A DNA stretch of 64,000 nucleotides from contig NZ_LT605203.1 in assembly GCF_900089495.1 (NCBI RefSeq), positions 421,501 to 485,500 on the forward strand. The letters are read 5' to 3'. The stretch is from Thiomonas sp. X19 (GTDB taxonomy: Bacteria; Pseudomonadota; Gammaproteobacteria; Burkholderiales; Burkholderiaceae_C). The position numbers were made by a program, and so were the translations under genes. The notes under the pieces were generated by a model, which saw only the letters and a list, made by a program, of their open reading frames with translations, did no database searches and had not been told where the DNA came from. Shown here in pieces: positions 17,077-26,026 of the stretch. Within the stretch, counting starts at the first letter, position 1. Each line of letters begins with the position of its first letter.

Positions 17077-18963
17077 CTAGATTTCGATCTGCGTGCCCAG
17101 TTCCACCACGCGGTTGGGCGGGATGCGGAAGTAGTCGGAAGCTTCCTGCGCGTTGCGGCTCATCCACGAGAACAGCACTTCGCGCCACAGCACCATGCCT
17201 GGAATCTTGGACGGAACGATGGTCTGGCGGGCGAGGAAGAACGAGGTTTCCATCAGGTGGAATTCCAGCCCGAAGAGGCGTTCGCAGTCTTTCAGCAGGC
17301 GCTGAATGTCAGGCTCGTCCTTGAAGCCGAAGTCCACATGCAGCAGGTAGATGCCCTCCTCCATCGGCGTGAGCTCAATGGCTTGCTCGGGTGGCACATG
17401 CGGCACATCGGCGGCCTGCGCCGACAGGAAGAACACGCGCTCATGCAGCACCTTGTTGTGCTTGAGGTTGTGCAGCAGCGCATGCGGCACGGTGTTGACA
17501 TCGGGCGTGAGATAGATGGCCGTGCCTTCCACCCGCGTGGGCGGGTAGGTGGACAGGCTGTGGACGAAGTCCTTCAGGTTCAGCGCATGTTCCTGCAACT
17601 GCCGCTTGAGCAAGGTGCGGCCGCGCTTCCAGGTGGACAGCATGACGTAAACCGACGCGCCGAACACCAGCGGGAACCAGCCGCCGTGGTCGATTTTCAG
17701 CGAGTTGGAAGCCAGGAACAGCAACTCCACCAGCGCCAGCGGAGCGAACACGACATTGGCGCGCCGAGAGCTCCACGCCCAGCGCTTGGGCGCCACCATC
17801 CACAGGAACACGGTGGTGGTGAGCATGGTGATGTTCACGGCGATGCCGTAGGCGGCCGCCAGGTTGTCGGAGCTGCGGAAGGTCAGCACCAGAATCACCA
17901 CGAAGATGAGCATCATCCAGTTGATGAAGGGCACATAGATTTGCCCCTGATTGCTGGCGTTGGTGAACAGCACTTTCATGCGCGGCAGATAGCCGAGTTT
18001 GATGGCCTGGGTGGTCATGGAATAGGCGCCCGAGATCACCGCCTGCGAGGCAATGACCGTGGCCATGGCCGCCAGGATGACCAGCGGCCACAGCGCCCAG
18101 TCGGGCGCCAGGTAGAAGAACGGGTTCTTCACCGTTTCGGGCCGTGCCAGCACCAGCGCGCCCTGGCCGAAGTAGTTCAGCAACAAGCCTGGCATCACCA
18201 CGCCCAGCCAGGCCCAGCGGATGGGTTCGCGGCCAAAATGACCCATGTCGGCGTACAGCGCCTCGCCGCCGGTGAGGGTGAGGAACACCGCGCCCAGCAG
18301 GAACAATGCCAGCCCCGGTTCGCGGATGAACATATCCATGCCCCACCAGGGGTTGAGCGCCAGCAGCACGGCGGGGTTTTGCACGATTTGAAGCAAGCCC
18401 AGCACGCCCAGCACGCCGAACCACACCACCATGACCGGCCCGAAGTAGGAGCCCACCAGCGCGGTGCCGCGCTTTTGCACCAGGAACAGGCCAATGAGAA
18501 TGAGCACGGTGATGGGCACCACGGCATCCTGCAGCAGCGGCGTGGCCACTGCCGTGCCCTCGATGGCCGAGAGCACCGAGATGGCCGGGGTGATGATGCT
18601 GTCGCCATAGAACATCGACGCGCCGATCAGGCCCAGCGCCACGGCGATGGTGCGGCCGCGGGTGCGCGGCGCATAGCGCCGCATGACCAAGGCCATCAGC
18701 GCCAGGATGCCGCCTTCGCCGTTGTTGTCGGCGCGCAGCGCCAGCATGACGTACTTGACGGTGACGATGATGGTCAGCGCCCAGAAAATGAGTGACAACA
18801 CGCCGTAGATGTTGGGGATGCTGTAGCCCAGGTCGTGCGCCGGGTTGAAGGCTTCTTTGAAGGCGTACAGCGGACTCGTGCCGATGTCGCCATACACCAC
18901 CCCCAAGGCGCCCAGACTGAGGGCGGTCATCGATCCCTTGTGTTGTGTTTCGGTGTTTTGCAT
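17077..18963 (-). CDS. kup: Low-affinity potassium transporter Kup
   Basis: Kup (TrkD) is a K+:H+ symporter of the KUP/HAK/KT family. The 628-residue protein has the expected twelve hydrophobic segments in the first 430 residues and a soluble C-terminal domain. Diagnostic segments are LGALGVVYGDIGTSPLYAFKE (17-37), ALRADNNGEGGILALMALV near 75-93 and GDSIITPAISVLSAIEG near 124-140. The C-terminus (LMETSFFLARQTIVPS and VELGTQIEI) is typical. Length matches E. coli Kup (622). Transcription is minus, divergent from hemN with about 175 bp between. No Trk or Kdp genes are present. Confidence 0.96.
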   Translation of the reverse strand: MQNTETQHKGSMTALSLGALGVVYGDIGTSPLYAFKEAFNPAHDLGYSIPNIYGVLSLIFWALTIIVTVKYVMLALRADNNGEGGILALMALVMRRYAPRTRGRTIAVALGLIGASMFYGDSIITPAISVLSAIEGTAVATPLLQDAVVPITVLILIGLFLVQKRGTALVGSYFGPVMVVWFGVLGVLGLLQIVQNPAVLLALNPWWGMDMFIREPGLALFLLGAVFLTLTGGEALYADMGHFGREPIRWAWLGVVMPGLLLNYFGQGALVLARPETVKNPFFYLAPDWALWPLVILAAMATVIASQAVISGAYSMTTQAIKLGYLPRMKVLFTNASNQGQIYVPFINWMMLIFVVILVLTFRSSDNLAAAYGIAVNITMLTTTVFLWMVAPKRWAWSSRRANVVFAPLALVELLFLASNSLKIDHGGWFPLVFGASVYVMLSTWKRGRTLLKRQLQEHALNLKDFVHSLSTYPPTRVEGTAIYLTPDVNTVPHALLHNLKHNKVLHERVFFLSAQAADVPHVPPEQAIELTPMEEGIYLLHVDFGFKDEPDIQRLLKDCERLFGLEFHLMETSFFLARQTIVPSKIPGMVLWREVLFSWMSRNAQEASDYFRIPPNRVVELGTQIEI

Positions 18964-19139
18964 GGTTTGCGCGCCGCAGGCGACTGCTCACACTGCGTGC
19001 CCGAATGAAGGGACTGCCATCTTAGGACTGTTTTGCGCTGCAGCATCGCTCGCATTCCCCCTGTTGCCAGGGCGCCACCGACACTCTTTTTTGCGCCACA
19101 TCAAAACCACGCCGTCGGCGTGCCGCCATCATCCAATCC

Positions 19140-20537
19140 ATGATGCCCGCCAATCTCGATTTCCAGCCCGAGCTGATCCGCCGCTTCGACGTGGCCGGTC
19201 CGCGCTACACCTCCTACCCCACGGCCGACCGTTTTCGCCCGGATTTCAGCGCGGCCGATTACGCCGCTTCGCTGCGCGAACGCGGCTGCGATACGGTCAC
19301 GCCGCTGTCGCTCTACGTGCACATCCCGTTTTGCGAAACCCTGTGCTACTACTGCGGCTGCAACAAGATTCCCACCAAAAACCATGCGCGCAGCAGCCCC
19401 TACCTCGACCAGGTCGGGCAGGAAATGGGCTTGGTGGCCGGCCTGCTGGGCGCGCGTTTGCCCGTGACGCAATTGCACTGGGGGGGCGGCACGCCCACCT
19501 TCTTGTCGGACGCCGAGGCCGAGCGCCTGATGGACATGACGCGGCGCCACTTCGACCTGCAACCCGGCGGCGAATACTCCATCGAAATCGATCCGCGCAA
19601 GGTCAGTGCCACGCGCGTGGCGCATCTTGCGGCGCTGGGCTTCAACCGCATGAGCGTGGGCATCCAGGACTTCGACCCCGCCGTGCAACAGGCGGTCAAC
19701 CGCATTCAGAGTTTCGAGGAAACCCGGGACGTCATCGTCGCCGCGCGCGCCAACGGTTTTGCGTCGATCAGCGTCGACCTGATCTACGGCTTGCCCAGGC
19801 AGAACGCCTTCAACTTCGCCGCCACGCTGGAGCAAGTCATCACGTTGCGGCCCGACCGCGTCGCGCTCTACAGCTACGCCCATCTGCCCCAGCGCTTCAC
19901 CCCGCAGCGCCGCATCCACGCCGCCGACCTGCCCGAGCCGCAAGCCAAGCTCGTGCTGCTGGGCCTGGCCATCCGCCGTCTGGCGCATGCCGGTTACGTC
20001 TATGTCGGCATGGACCATTTCGCCCTGCCCGACGACGAACTCGCCCGCGCGCAGCAGCAGGGCAAGCTCCAGCGCAATTTCCAGGGCTATTCCACCCAGG
20101 CCGATCTGGACTTGCTGGCCTTTGGCGTCTCGGGCATCTCCAAGCTCGGGCGTCAGTACATCCAAAGCGTCAAGACCTTGGAGGCCTATGGCGCGGCGCT
20201 CGCCGCCGGCGAGCTGCCGGTGGAGCGCGGCCTCAGCTTGAGCGCCGACGACCTGTTGCGCCGCGACGCCATCCAACGCCTGATGTGCGATTTCGCCCTC
20301 GACCTGCAGGCCTTGGCGCAGCGCCACGGCGTGGACGATGCCGCGAGCTATTTCTCTGCCGACCTGCGGCGCCTGCAGCCGCTGGAGCAAGCCGGCTTGC
20401 TCCAGCGCGAGGGGCTCAAGCTGCGGGTCACGCCGCAAGGCCGGCTGCTGGTGCGCATCATCGCCATGCAGTTCGATCATCACCTGCACGACGCTGCCGC
20501 CCTGTTGCAGGCACCACGCTATTCGCGGGTGATTTGA
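19140..20537 (+). CDS. hemN: Oxygen-independent coproporphyrinogen III oxidase HemN
   Basis: HemN is a radical SAM enzyme that decarboxylates coproporphyrinogen III to protoporphyrinogen IX without oxygen, in haem synthesis. The 465-residue protein has the N-terminal RFDVAGPRYTSYPTADRF signature (15-32) that separates true HemN from HemW. The radical SAM cysteines are C65, C69 and C72 in FCETLCYYCGC. HWGGGTPTFL lies near 116-125 and a HemN C-terminal domain follows 350. Length fits E. coli HemN (457). The start is ATG at 19140 or the adjacent ATG at 19143. It implies growth with little or no oxygen. It is divergent from kup. Confidence 0.96.
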   Translation: MMPANLDFQPELIRRFDVAGPRYTSYPTADRFRPDFSAADYAASLRERGCDTVTPLSLYVHIPFCETLCYYCGCNKIPTKNHARSSPYLDQVGQEMGLVAGLLGARLPVTQLHWGGGTPTFLSDAEAERLMDMTRRHFDLQPGGEYSIEIDPRKVSATRVAHLAALGFNRMSVGIQDFDPAVQQAVNRIQSFEETRDVIVAARANGFASISVDLIYGLPRQNAFNFAATLEQVITLRPDRVALYSYAHLPQRFTPQRRIHAADLPEPQAKLVLLGLAIRRLAHAGYVYVGMDHFALPDDELARAQQQGKLQRNFQGYSTQADLDLLAFGVSGISKLGRQYIQSVKTLEAYGAALAAGELPVERGLSLSADDLLRRDAIQRLMCDFALDLQALAQRHGVDDAASYFSADLRRLQPLEQAGLLQREGLKLRVTPQGRLLVRIIAMQFDHHLHDAAALLQAPRYSRVI

Positions 20538-20562
20538 CGCCGTCGCGCCGTCGCGCCGCCGG

Positions 20563-21066
20563 TCAAGCCGCCTGCGCGCGCGAGCCGAAGCGAGTGTGCA
20601 ATGCCGCGCGCAGGCTCGCATCCAGGGCTGGCAGGCGAGCCCGCACGGCGGCACAGCGCTCATCCGCTGGCGTGCGCCGGGCTGCGGCCCACACCGGCTG
20701 CGGCCAATGCGCGTCCCAGCCCCAGCGGGCGATCACATGCCAGTGCAGGTGCGGCACGACGTTGCCCAGGCTGGCGAGGTTGATCTTGTCGGGCGTCAGA
20801 TGCGTGCGCAGGCCCTGCTCCACCAGCGCCAGCGCGTCCATGCAGGTGCTGCGCTGCAACGGGGTCAGGTCGGTGAATTCGCGGGCATGGTGTTGCCAGA
20901 CCAGACGGTAAAAAGCCGGGTGCAGCGCATCGTCAGCGCGGATCAGCCGCATCCAGTCGCCGCTCCACACCAGCAAGCCGCCGGGCTCGGTGCAAAGCGG
21001 GCACCCTGGCGTCAAAGCGTCTGCGACCGGCCCCTGCGCCACGGTCGGCTTATTCGTAGAAATCAC
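20563..21066 (-). CDS. HIT family protein
   Basis: The 167-residue protein has the histidine triad HLHWH (H106, H108, H110) preceded by INLASLGNVVPHLHWHV, the layout of HIT-family nucleotide hydrolases or transferases such as diadenosine polyphosphate hydrolases. The N-terminal CPLC may bind zinc, as in some family members. The substrate cannot be assigned. The first 17 bases overlap the end of the anti-sigma factor gene, so it is likely the last gene of the sigma/anti-sigma/HIT operon. Confidence 0.88.
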   Translation of the reverse strand: MISTNKPTVAQGPVADALTPGCPLCTEPGGLLVWSGDWMRLIRADDALHPAFYRLVWQHHAREFTDLTPLQRSTCMDALALVEQGLRTHLTPDKINLASLGNVVPHLHWHVIARWGWDAHWPQPVWAAARRTPADERCAAVRARLPALDASLRAALHTRFGSRAQAA

Positions 21067-21817
21067 CGCCGCCCTGGCCCGGGGCCAGATGCGCCTGGCC
21101 GGGTTGCAGCCGGGTCATCGCCACGACATCGCCCACATAGGTGATGGGTCCGGTGGGTTGCCCGGTGGGCGAGCCACCGGCGGGCTCGACGCTGATGGCG
21201 AAGCCCTTGGCCTGGGACAGGGCCAGCAGCGCCGGTGCGGGTAGTTGCAGCGTGTCGGAGGAGCGGAGCTGCACCAGGCCCACGGCTTGAGGCTTGCCTT
21301 GCTTGGGCAGCATCCACAGTTCGAACGACTTGTTGCCGGGCGTGGCCACCGGACCCACCGCCGTGAGCACGAGGCGGCTGCCGTGCACGGTGAGCACGGC
21401 GCTGTGACCCTCGGGGCCCTTGAGCACGGCGGCCATTTGCGCCGCCGATGGTGCTCCCGGGCCGGGTTGCTGCAGCAGCATGACCAGCGACACCATGAGC
21501 GAGGCCGTCAGCACGCCGAAGCCCAGCGTCAGGCCCATCCAGGTGCGTTTGGCCCAGCCCTTTTCGAACCGCTGCGACACGGGTGTGCCGGTGCCAGGTT
21601 GAACGCGGGCAAGTATGCCGTCCCAGGCACGTTCCGGCGGTTTCTGGCGGAGCAGACCGTCGTCGAGCCGCTGGCGCCAAGTCCGCAGGGCTTGCGCCAG
21701 CGTGGGTTCGGTTTGCAGCAGCGCCTCGAAGCGCCGCCGCGCGGCCGGGCTCATGCCGCCGGTGAGGTAATCGCTCGCCAGCCGGTTGCAGAGTTCGGGT
21801 TGGTGGTAGCGCGTCAT
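21050..21817 (-). CDS. RskA-type anti-sigma factor
   Basis: The 255-residue protein has a cytoplasmic N-terminus (residues 1-90), one membrane helix at about 93-115 (MGLTLGFGVLTASLMVSLVM) and a periplasmic C-terminal domain of the anti-sigma-K (RskA) type, with the family segment NKSFELWMLPKQGKPQAVGL and ending FAISVEPAGGSPTGQPTGPI. It probably holds the adjacent ECF sigma factor at the membrane until a periplasmic signal triggers release. Its ATG overlaps the sigma stop by 4 bp (21814-21817), and its end overlaps the HIT gene. The ATG at 21815-21817 was chosen because it gives that coupling and opens the conserved MTRYHQPELCNRLASDYLTGG. Confidence 0.88.
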   Translation of the reverse strand: MTRYHQPELCNRLASDYLTGGMSPAARRRFEALLQTEPTLAQALRTWRQRLDDGLLRQKPPERAWDGILARVQPGTGTPVSQRFEKGWAKRTWMGLTLGFGVLTASLMVSLVMLLQQPGPGAPSAAQMAAVLKGPEGHSAVLTVHGSRLVLTAVGPVATPGNKSFELWMLPKQGKPQAVGLVQLRSSDTLQLPAPALLALSQAKGFAISVEPAGGSPTGQPTGPITYVGDVVAMTRLQPGQAHLAPGQGGGDFYE

Positions 21818-22371
21818 GACCCGGCGCCCTCCCCGAGGCATGCGCGCAGGGCGAGGATGGCGCGGCGAAGAATGGTCTTGACGGTGCCCAGGGCCATGCC
21901 GCTGAGCTTGGCAAGTTCGCCATGCGACATGCCCATCACATACGAGTGGGTCAACAATTCGCGCTGCCGCGGTTTGAGTTCATCGAAGCAACGCTCGAGC
22001 GAGCCATGCGACATGCTGCGCTCCAGCAACTGCTCCGGCCCGGGCGCGGCGTCGGCCGGGTCCAGCGGCACTTCCATGGCGTCGAGGCTCTCCACGGGTT
22101 CGCGCCCTTTGGCGCGCAGCTTGTCGAGGCAGGTGTTGCGCACCACGGTGGCCAGCCAGGCTTCGGCCGCACCTTGCGTCGGGCGGTAGCTGGCGGCTTG
22201 ATGCCAGATCTTCACATAAGCATCCTGCAAAGCGTCCTCGGCTTGCGCCGGATCGCGCAACAGGCGCAGGCAGATGGCCCAGCCGCGGCGGCGTGTGGCT
22301 TCGTACAGCGCGGCGAAAGCCTGCTGGTCGGCCAGCGCGGTGTAAGCCAGGAGTTTTTCCAGATCGGGCAT
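21814..22371 (-). CDS. ECF RNA polymerase sigma factor (SigK/RskA-coupled group)
   Basis: The 185-residue protein has sigma region 2 (QAFAALYEATRRRGWAICLR, then AEDALQDAYVKIWHQA) in the first 70 residues and region 4 near 120-178 (LKPRQRELLTHSYVMGMSHG, then ALGTVKTILRRAILALRACL). There is no region 3, as in all ECF sigma factors. The ATG at 22369-22371 opens MPDLEKLLAYTAL; the frame is open further upstream without homology. It is coupled by a 4-bp overlap to its RskA-type anti-sigma factor. The signal and regulon are unknown. The ferritin-like gene just upstream is a candidate target. Confidence 0.92.
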   Translation of the reverse strand: MPDLEKLLAYTALADQQAFAALYEATRRRGWAICLRLLRDPAQAEDALQDAYVKIWHQAASYRPTQGAAEAWLATVVRNTCLDKLRAKGREPVESLDAMEVPLDPADAAPGPEQLLERSMSHGSLERCFDELKPRQRELLTHSYVMGMSHGELAKLSGMALGTVKTILRRAILALRACLGEGAGS

Positions 22372-22609
22372 TGGAGAAGGTCGGGTGGTGTGGGCCGGCG
22401 CAGCACACCAGAGCGGAACAAGCGCATCCGCCACCGCGCCTCAAGCCGCAGCTGCAACAGGCCCGATGGCCGCGGCAGCCGCCCCGGCGCGGGGGCGTTG
22501 CCGCATCTTAATGGGAGGGCTTGCGCTTGCGCAGCCGGACTGAAACCAGTCATGACGAATCCAGTGAAAGCGTGGGCTTGCGATTGACCGGGGTCAGTCC
22601 AGTGTTCCA

Positions 22610-23194
22610 TCAGGCGATGAACGCCGCCGGAACCGGATTCTCGCCCAGGGCGTTGAGCAGAATGGCCCAGTGCATGGTTTCGTCACCCATGATGCTGGCG
22701 GCAGCCTTGGCCAGGCCGCGGTTGTGGAACTGCGGAACCGTGCCGAGATAGGCGCTGGCGGCGCCCTTTTCCAGCCCGGCGGCAAAGCGCAACACGTCGG
22801 CCTGGTTCTTCAGCTTGTCGGTCGGAAAGTTGTAGGCCGCTGGTTTCATCGACATCACCGGCGTGCCGCCGAGCTTGTTGATCGTGCTTTCCAGCACGCC
22901 GGCGTGCGCCTTGTGCTGGCCCTGGAATTCCACCGCCACAGCCAAGACCGGCTTTTGCAGCAGGCCCGATTCGGCGCCCACCTGATAGGCGGCGATCGCC
23001 TGGTATTCCAGGCCCAGAGCGACGTTCAGCATCTTGATGTCATCTTCGTTGGACATCGACGCGGCGAAGCTGCGGGCCGGCAACGCCAGGCCGCTGGCAG
23101 CGGTGAGGCCGGCGACGAACAGGCCGCCTTTCTTGAACCAGGTGCGGCGGTCGAGTGCGGGAGAATCCATACGGGCGTTGGTATCCATGATCAT
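22610..23194 (-). CDS. Tat-exported ferritin-like domain protein
   Basis: The 194-residue protein has a twin-arginine signal (DRRTWFKKGGLFVAG near residues 15-29, cleavage near ARSFAA) and a ferritin-like helical domain after residue 50. Possible di-metal ligands are Glu63 in LGLEYQAIAAY, Glu and His in AVEFQGQHKAHAGVLE, and Glu and His in MGDETMHWAIL. This is the pattern of the periplasmic ferritin-like proteins often encoded beside ECF sigma/anti-sigma pairs. It lies upstream of the sigma gene on the same strand, about 240 bp away. The start is ATG at 23194 or six bases later. The role, possibly in oxidative or metal stress, is inferred. Confidence 0.85.
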   Translation of the reverse strand: MIMDTNARMDSPALDRRTWFKKGGLFVAGLTAASGLALPARSFAASMSNEDDIKMLNVALGLEYQAIAAYQVGAESGLLQKPVLAVAVEFQGQHKAHAGVLESTINKLGGTPVMSMKPAAYNFPTDKLKNQADVLRFAAGLEKGAASAYLGTVPQFHNRGLAKAAASIMGDETMHWAILLNALGENPVPAAFIA

Positions 23195-23484
23195 GTCCTT
23201 GGCAAAGTGGTTGAACGAACAGGCCGTGCCGATGCGCGACCTTGCAAACCACTACGCCGAGATACGGAACTTGGATTCATGCTGCCCCATCGGCAGCTCT
23301 TAAGTTTCACCGAGCTTTGAACTCGCGGAGTTGATGGTTCCATGACTTCGAGGTGTGCATGCCCTCGGGGGCAAGGCTCCCTTACCGAAGGTCGATCATT
23401 GCAAATTCGAACTGGCTTTTCATTGAATTTTTAGCGAATGCCGGGCGCTATATCACTCTGTCGCTGGCAAATTTTGTCAAGGTC

Positions 23485-24381
23485 TCATGTTTTCTTGGCA
23501 TCAACTGCTGTGTAATGGTGTTGCTTGATGGCGTCGGTAAAGCGCATGCGGGTGTGGCTGGCACGCTCGATCAGACCTACATGGCGTTGAACGTCGACCC
23601 CCGGCAACGTGATCACACGCAGCGAGCGATCGGTTGCCCAGTTGACGTTGGCCAGGCGCGGAACGATCGAGACGCCGAAGCCTTGGCGCACGATTTCTAT
23701 CATCGCCTCGACCGAATTCAACTCCATCTCGTCCGACGTCGATACGTTGCAGCGGTGCAAAACCTCGTTCACCAGATGGCCGGTCCATGTGTGTCGGTCG
23801 AAGCGAATGAAGGGTGCTTGGCGAAGCATGTCCAGCGGTTCGTCTGGCAATTTGAACTGCGCGCGGCGCGGAACGATCAGCACCATGGCCTCGGTGTACA
23901 GGGGTGTCCAGCGTAGGCTGGAAGCCAGCGGGCGGGGCGACTTCGTCACCACCGCGGCGTCGAGTTCGCCGCGTTCGACGCGATCCGCGAAATCGCTTGA
24001 AAGGCCGGCCAAGATCTTGACCTTCAACCGAGGATGCTGCCGCTTGACTGCGCGCAGCGCATCGGCAAACGCTCCCATCAGCGCCGAGATCAACGCGCCG
24101 ACGACGACAGTGCCCGACAACGCATCTTGGTCGGTCTCGGCGACCAGGGAGTCGTAGAGCAGCACCAGTTGCTCGATGTGAGGCGCCATGGCCCGGCCCG
24201 CCGTGTTCAGCACGACCGAGCGCGGGCCGCGGTCAAACAGCGCCTGCTCAAGGCTTTGCTCAAGCGCTCGCATCTGCAATCCGACCGCGGCCGGGGTCAG
24301 GCCGACTTCCCTGCCTGCCGCGGTAAAGCTGCCATGACGAACGACGGCCAGAAAAGTCTTGAAGCTGCGGATCGAGGACAT
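23485..24381 (-). CDS. LysR-type transcriptional regulator
   Basis: The 298-residue protein has the LysR N-terminal winged helix (SIRSFKTFLAVVRHGSFTAAGREVGLTPAAVGLQMRALE region, residues 3-41) and a periplasmic-binding-type effector domain from about residue 90 onward. The Ser-Phe-Thr-Ala-Ala of the recognition helix and FDRGPRSVVLNTAGRA are typical. It is divergent from the Fe-S/fumarase-like operon that starts at 24576, with 194 bp between, the classical position of a LysR activator and its target. The effector is unknown; by context it would be a substrate or intermediate of that operon. Confidence 0.93.
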   Translation of the reverse strand: MSSIRSFKTFLAVVRHGSFTAAGREVGLTPAAVGLQMRALEQSLEQALFDRGPRSVVLNTAGRAMAPHIEQLVLLYDSLVAETDQDALSGTVVVGALISALMGAFADALRAVKRQHPRLKVKILAGLSSDFADRVERGELDAAVVTKSPRPLASSLRWTPLYTEAMVLIVPRRAQFKLPDEPLDMLRQAPFIRFDRHTWTGHLVNEVLHRCNVSTSDEMELNSVEAMIEIVRQGFGVSIVPRLANVNWATDRSLRVITLPGVDVQRHVGLIERASHTRMRFTDAIKQHHYTAVDAKKT

Positions 24382-24575
24382 AAGGCGGTTGCTTCGGATT
24401 GGTTTGACGTTGCGCAGTTGCCGTGGCTTTGGCGGCAGAAGCGGCTTTCACGAGCATCCATCCGCAATACTAAAGTTTTTCTTGTCCTCAACGAAACAAA
24501 GGTTCGCTTTTCTTTTTTAAGGGGGCTGGCCACAATAGTCATATTGAGACGCAGTCGCCCCATCGCTCGAACCCC
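24382..24575. promoter_or_regulatory. Divergent control region of the LysR gene and the Fe-S/fumarase operon
   Basis: The 194-bp gap is markedly more AT-rich than its flanks around 24470-24545 and holds short partial dyads such as CGAAAC with GTTCG near 24490-24515. It should contain both promoters and the LysR binding site, but no unambiguous T-N11-A site or sigma-70 pair could be fixed by eye. Confidence 0.5.
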
Positions 24576-25301
24576 ATGGCGGACAAAAATTCCCACCTTC
24601 ATGTATCGATCTGGCGTGGCAAGGAACAAGGCAGTTTCGCCAGCTACGACGTCCCGAGACTGGAAAGCCAGACCGTGCTCGACGTCGTCACCTATATTCA
24701 GCGCCAGCTCGACCCCAGCCTGAGTTATCGCTACGCCTGCCGCGTGGGCATGTGCGGCTCGTGCGCGATGAACGTCAACGGCGTGGCGCGCTGGACCTGC
24801 CGCACACATGTGGCCAAGGTCGAACGCAACGGGGCGCTGGAGATCGCCCCGTTGTCGAATTTGCCGGTGATCAAGGATCTGGTCACCGACATGCGGGAAT
24901 TTTTCGACAAATGGGCACGCTCGATGGGCCGTTTCCAGGGCAGCAGGACCCGCTCCGACGCGTTCGCGCGTGTCGATCCTGCCAGTCGCGAGCGCCGTGC
25001 CGCCGATGCCGGCATCGAGTGCATCGGCTGCGGTGTGTGCTACGCATCGTGCGACGTGGTCGGCTGGCGACCCGAGTTCCTGGGGCCGGCGGCGCTGAAC
25101 CGTGCCTGGACCCTGGTGAACGACGTCCGCGACGTACTGCGTGACGAGCGGGTGCAGGCGACCTCTGGCGACAGCGGCTGCCACGCTTGCCACACCCAGG
25201 GCTCGTGCACCCAGCGCTGCCCGAAATCGATCGCGCCGACCGCCGGCATCGCCGGGCTCAAGCGCCTCGCGCTGGGCGGCAGCTTCCTGGGCCGGCGATG
25301 A
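24576..25301 (+). CDS. Succinate dehydrogenase/fumarate reductase-type iron-sulfur subunit
   Basis: The 241-residue protein is an SdhB/FrdB homologue. The N-terminal ferredoxin domain has the 2Fe-2S cysteines C55, C60, C63 and C75 (CRVGMCGSC then C in WTC). The C-terminal domain has CIGCGVCYASC (C149, C152, C155, C159) and CHACHTQGSCTQRCPKS, supplying the remaining 3Fe-4S and 4Fe-4S ligands. All three clusters look intact. It opens a six-gene plus-strand operon in the unusual order Fe-S, two membrane subunits, fumarase alpha, fumarase beta, flavoprotein. Its stop overlaps the next start as ATGA. It is a paralogue to the housekeeping Sdh expected elsewhere; the oxidised or reduced substrate is unknown. 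Confidence 0.92.
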   Translation: MADKNSHLHVSIWRGKEQGSFASYDVPRLESQTVLDVVTYIQRQLDPSLSYRYACRVGMCGSCAMNVNGVARWTCRTHVAKVERNGALEIAPLSNLPVIKDLVTDMREFFDKWARSMGRFQGSRTRSDAFARVDPASRERRAADAGIECIGCGVCYASCDVVGWRPEFLGPAALNRAWTLVNDVRDVLRDERVQATSGDSGCHACHTQGSCTQRCPKSIAPTAGIAGLKRLALGGSFLGRR

Positions 25302-25639
25302 ACACGCGCATGCAGGTGCGGCTGTGGCTGTGGCAGCGCATCAGCGCCGCGGTGCTGGCGCCGCTGGTGCTGATCCACCTGGGCACCATCATCTACGCGG
25401 TGCACGCGGGTCTGAGCGCGGCCGCCATCCTCGGGCGACTGCACGACAACGCGTGGTTCGGCGGCTTCTACGCGCTGTTCGTGCTGGCCTGCGCGGCGCA
25501 CGTGCCCGTCGGCATGGCCCGCATCGCCGAGGAATGGCTGGCGTGGCGCGGCGCGAAGGCCATGCTGCTGGGCGGGGCTTTCGGCCTGCTGGTGCTGGTG
25601 GCCGGGCTGCGCGCGGTCTACGGCGTGGTGCTGTCATGA
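25298..25639 (+). CDS. Membrane anchor/cytochrome b-type subunit (SdhC/FrdC-like)
   Basis: The 113-residue protein has three hydrophobic helices, about residues 12-33 (AAVLAPLVLIHLGTIIYAVH), 52-74 and 84-107. His residues in the first and second helices (LIHLG and CAAHVPVG) could bind haem b. The size and the position between the Fe-S subunit and another small membrane protein identify it as one half of the quinone-reactive anchor. Sequence similarity to canonical SdhC is low. It overlaps the Fe-S gene and the next gene by 4 bp each (ATGA), so the three are probably translated together. Confidence 0.8.
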   Translation: MNTRMQVRLWLWQRISAAVLAPLVLIHLGTIIYAVHAGLSAAAILGRLHDNAWFGGFYALFVLACAAHVPVGMARIAEEWLAWRGAKAMLLGGAFGLLVLVAGLRAVYGVVLS

Positions 25640-25992
25640 AGCGCCGCAACGACTTTCGGGCCCGCAACCACCCGGCGTACTGGGCCTTCTGGCTGCACCG
25701 GGTCTCGGGCCTGCTGCTGGCGCTGTTCCTGCCGCTGCATTTCTGGGCCCTGGGCCAGGCGCTGCACGGCGCGGCCTCGCTGCAGGGTTTCCTGCGCCTG
25801 GCCGACCAGCCGCTGTTCCGCTTCGCCGAGTGGGGTCTGGTGATGCTGCTGGCGCTGCACATGACCGGCGGCATCCGCCTGCTGCTCATCGAGTTCGCCC
25901 CGTGGTCCGGCCTGCGTCAGGACTGGATCGCGGTGGCGCTGGGCGCGGCGGCCGCCGCGGGCATGGCCTTCGCGCTGGCCCTGCTCGGTTGA
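25636..25992 (+). CDS. Membrane anchor/cytochrome b-type subunit (SdhD/FrdD-like)
   Basis: The 118-residue protein has three membrane helices and the segment WAFWLHRVSGLLLALFLPLH near residues 16-35. This is close to the SdhC-type HRxSG motif, in which Ser and Arg line the quinone site. LHMTGGIRLLLIEF near 75-88 carries another haem-ligand candidate (His). With the preceding 113-residue protein it should form the b-type anchor for the Fe-S and flavoprotein subunits and pass electrons to or from quinone. The start overlaps the upstream stop as ATGA. A 34-bp gap separates it from the fumarase-like alpha gene. Confidence 0.82.
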   Translation: MKRRNDFRARNHPAYWAFWLHRVSGLLLALFLPLHFWALGQALHGAASLQGFLRLADQPLFRFAEWGLVMLLALHMTGGIRLLLIEFAPWSGLRQDWIAVALGAAAAAGMAFALALLG

Positions 25993-26026
25993 GCGCGCCC
26001 AAGCAGACCTGTCGAGGAAATCCGGC

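Noticed and set aside
17059..18795. Long open frame antisense to kup
   Set aside because: His/Gln-rich mirror of a high-GC coding strand; kup is intact and clearly homologous.
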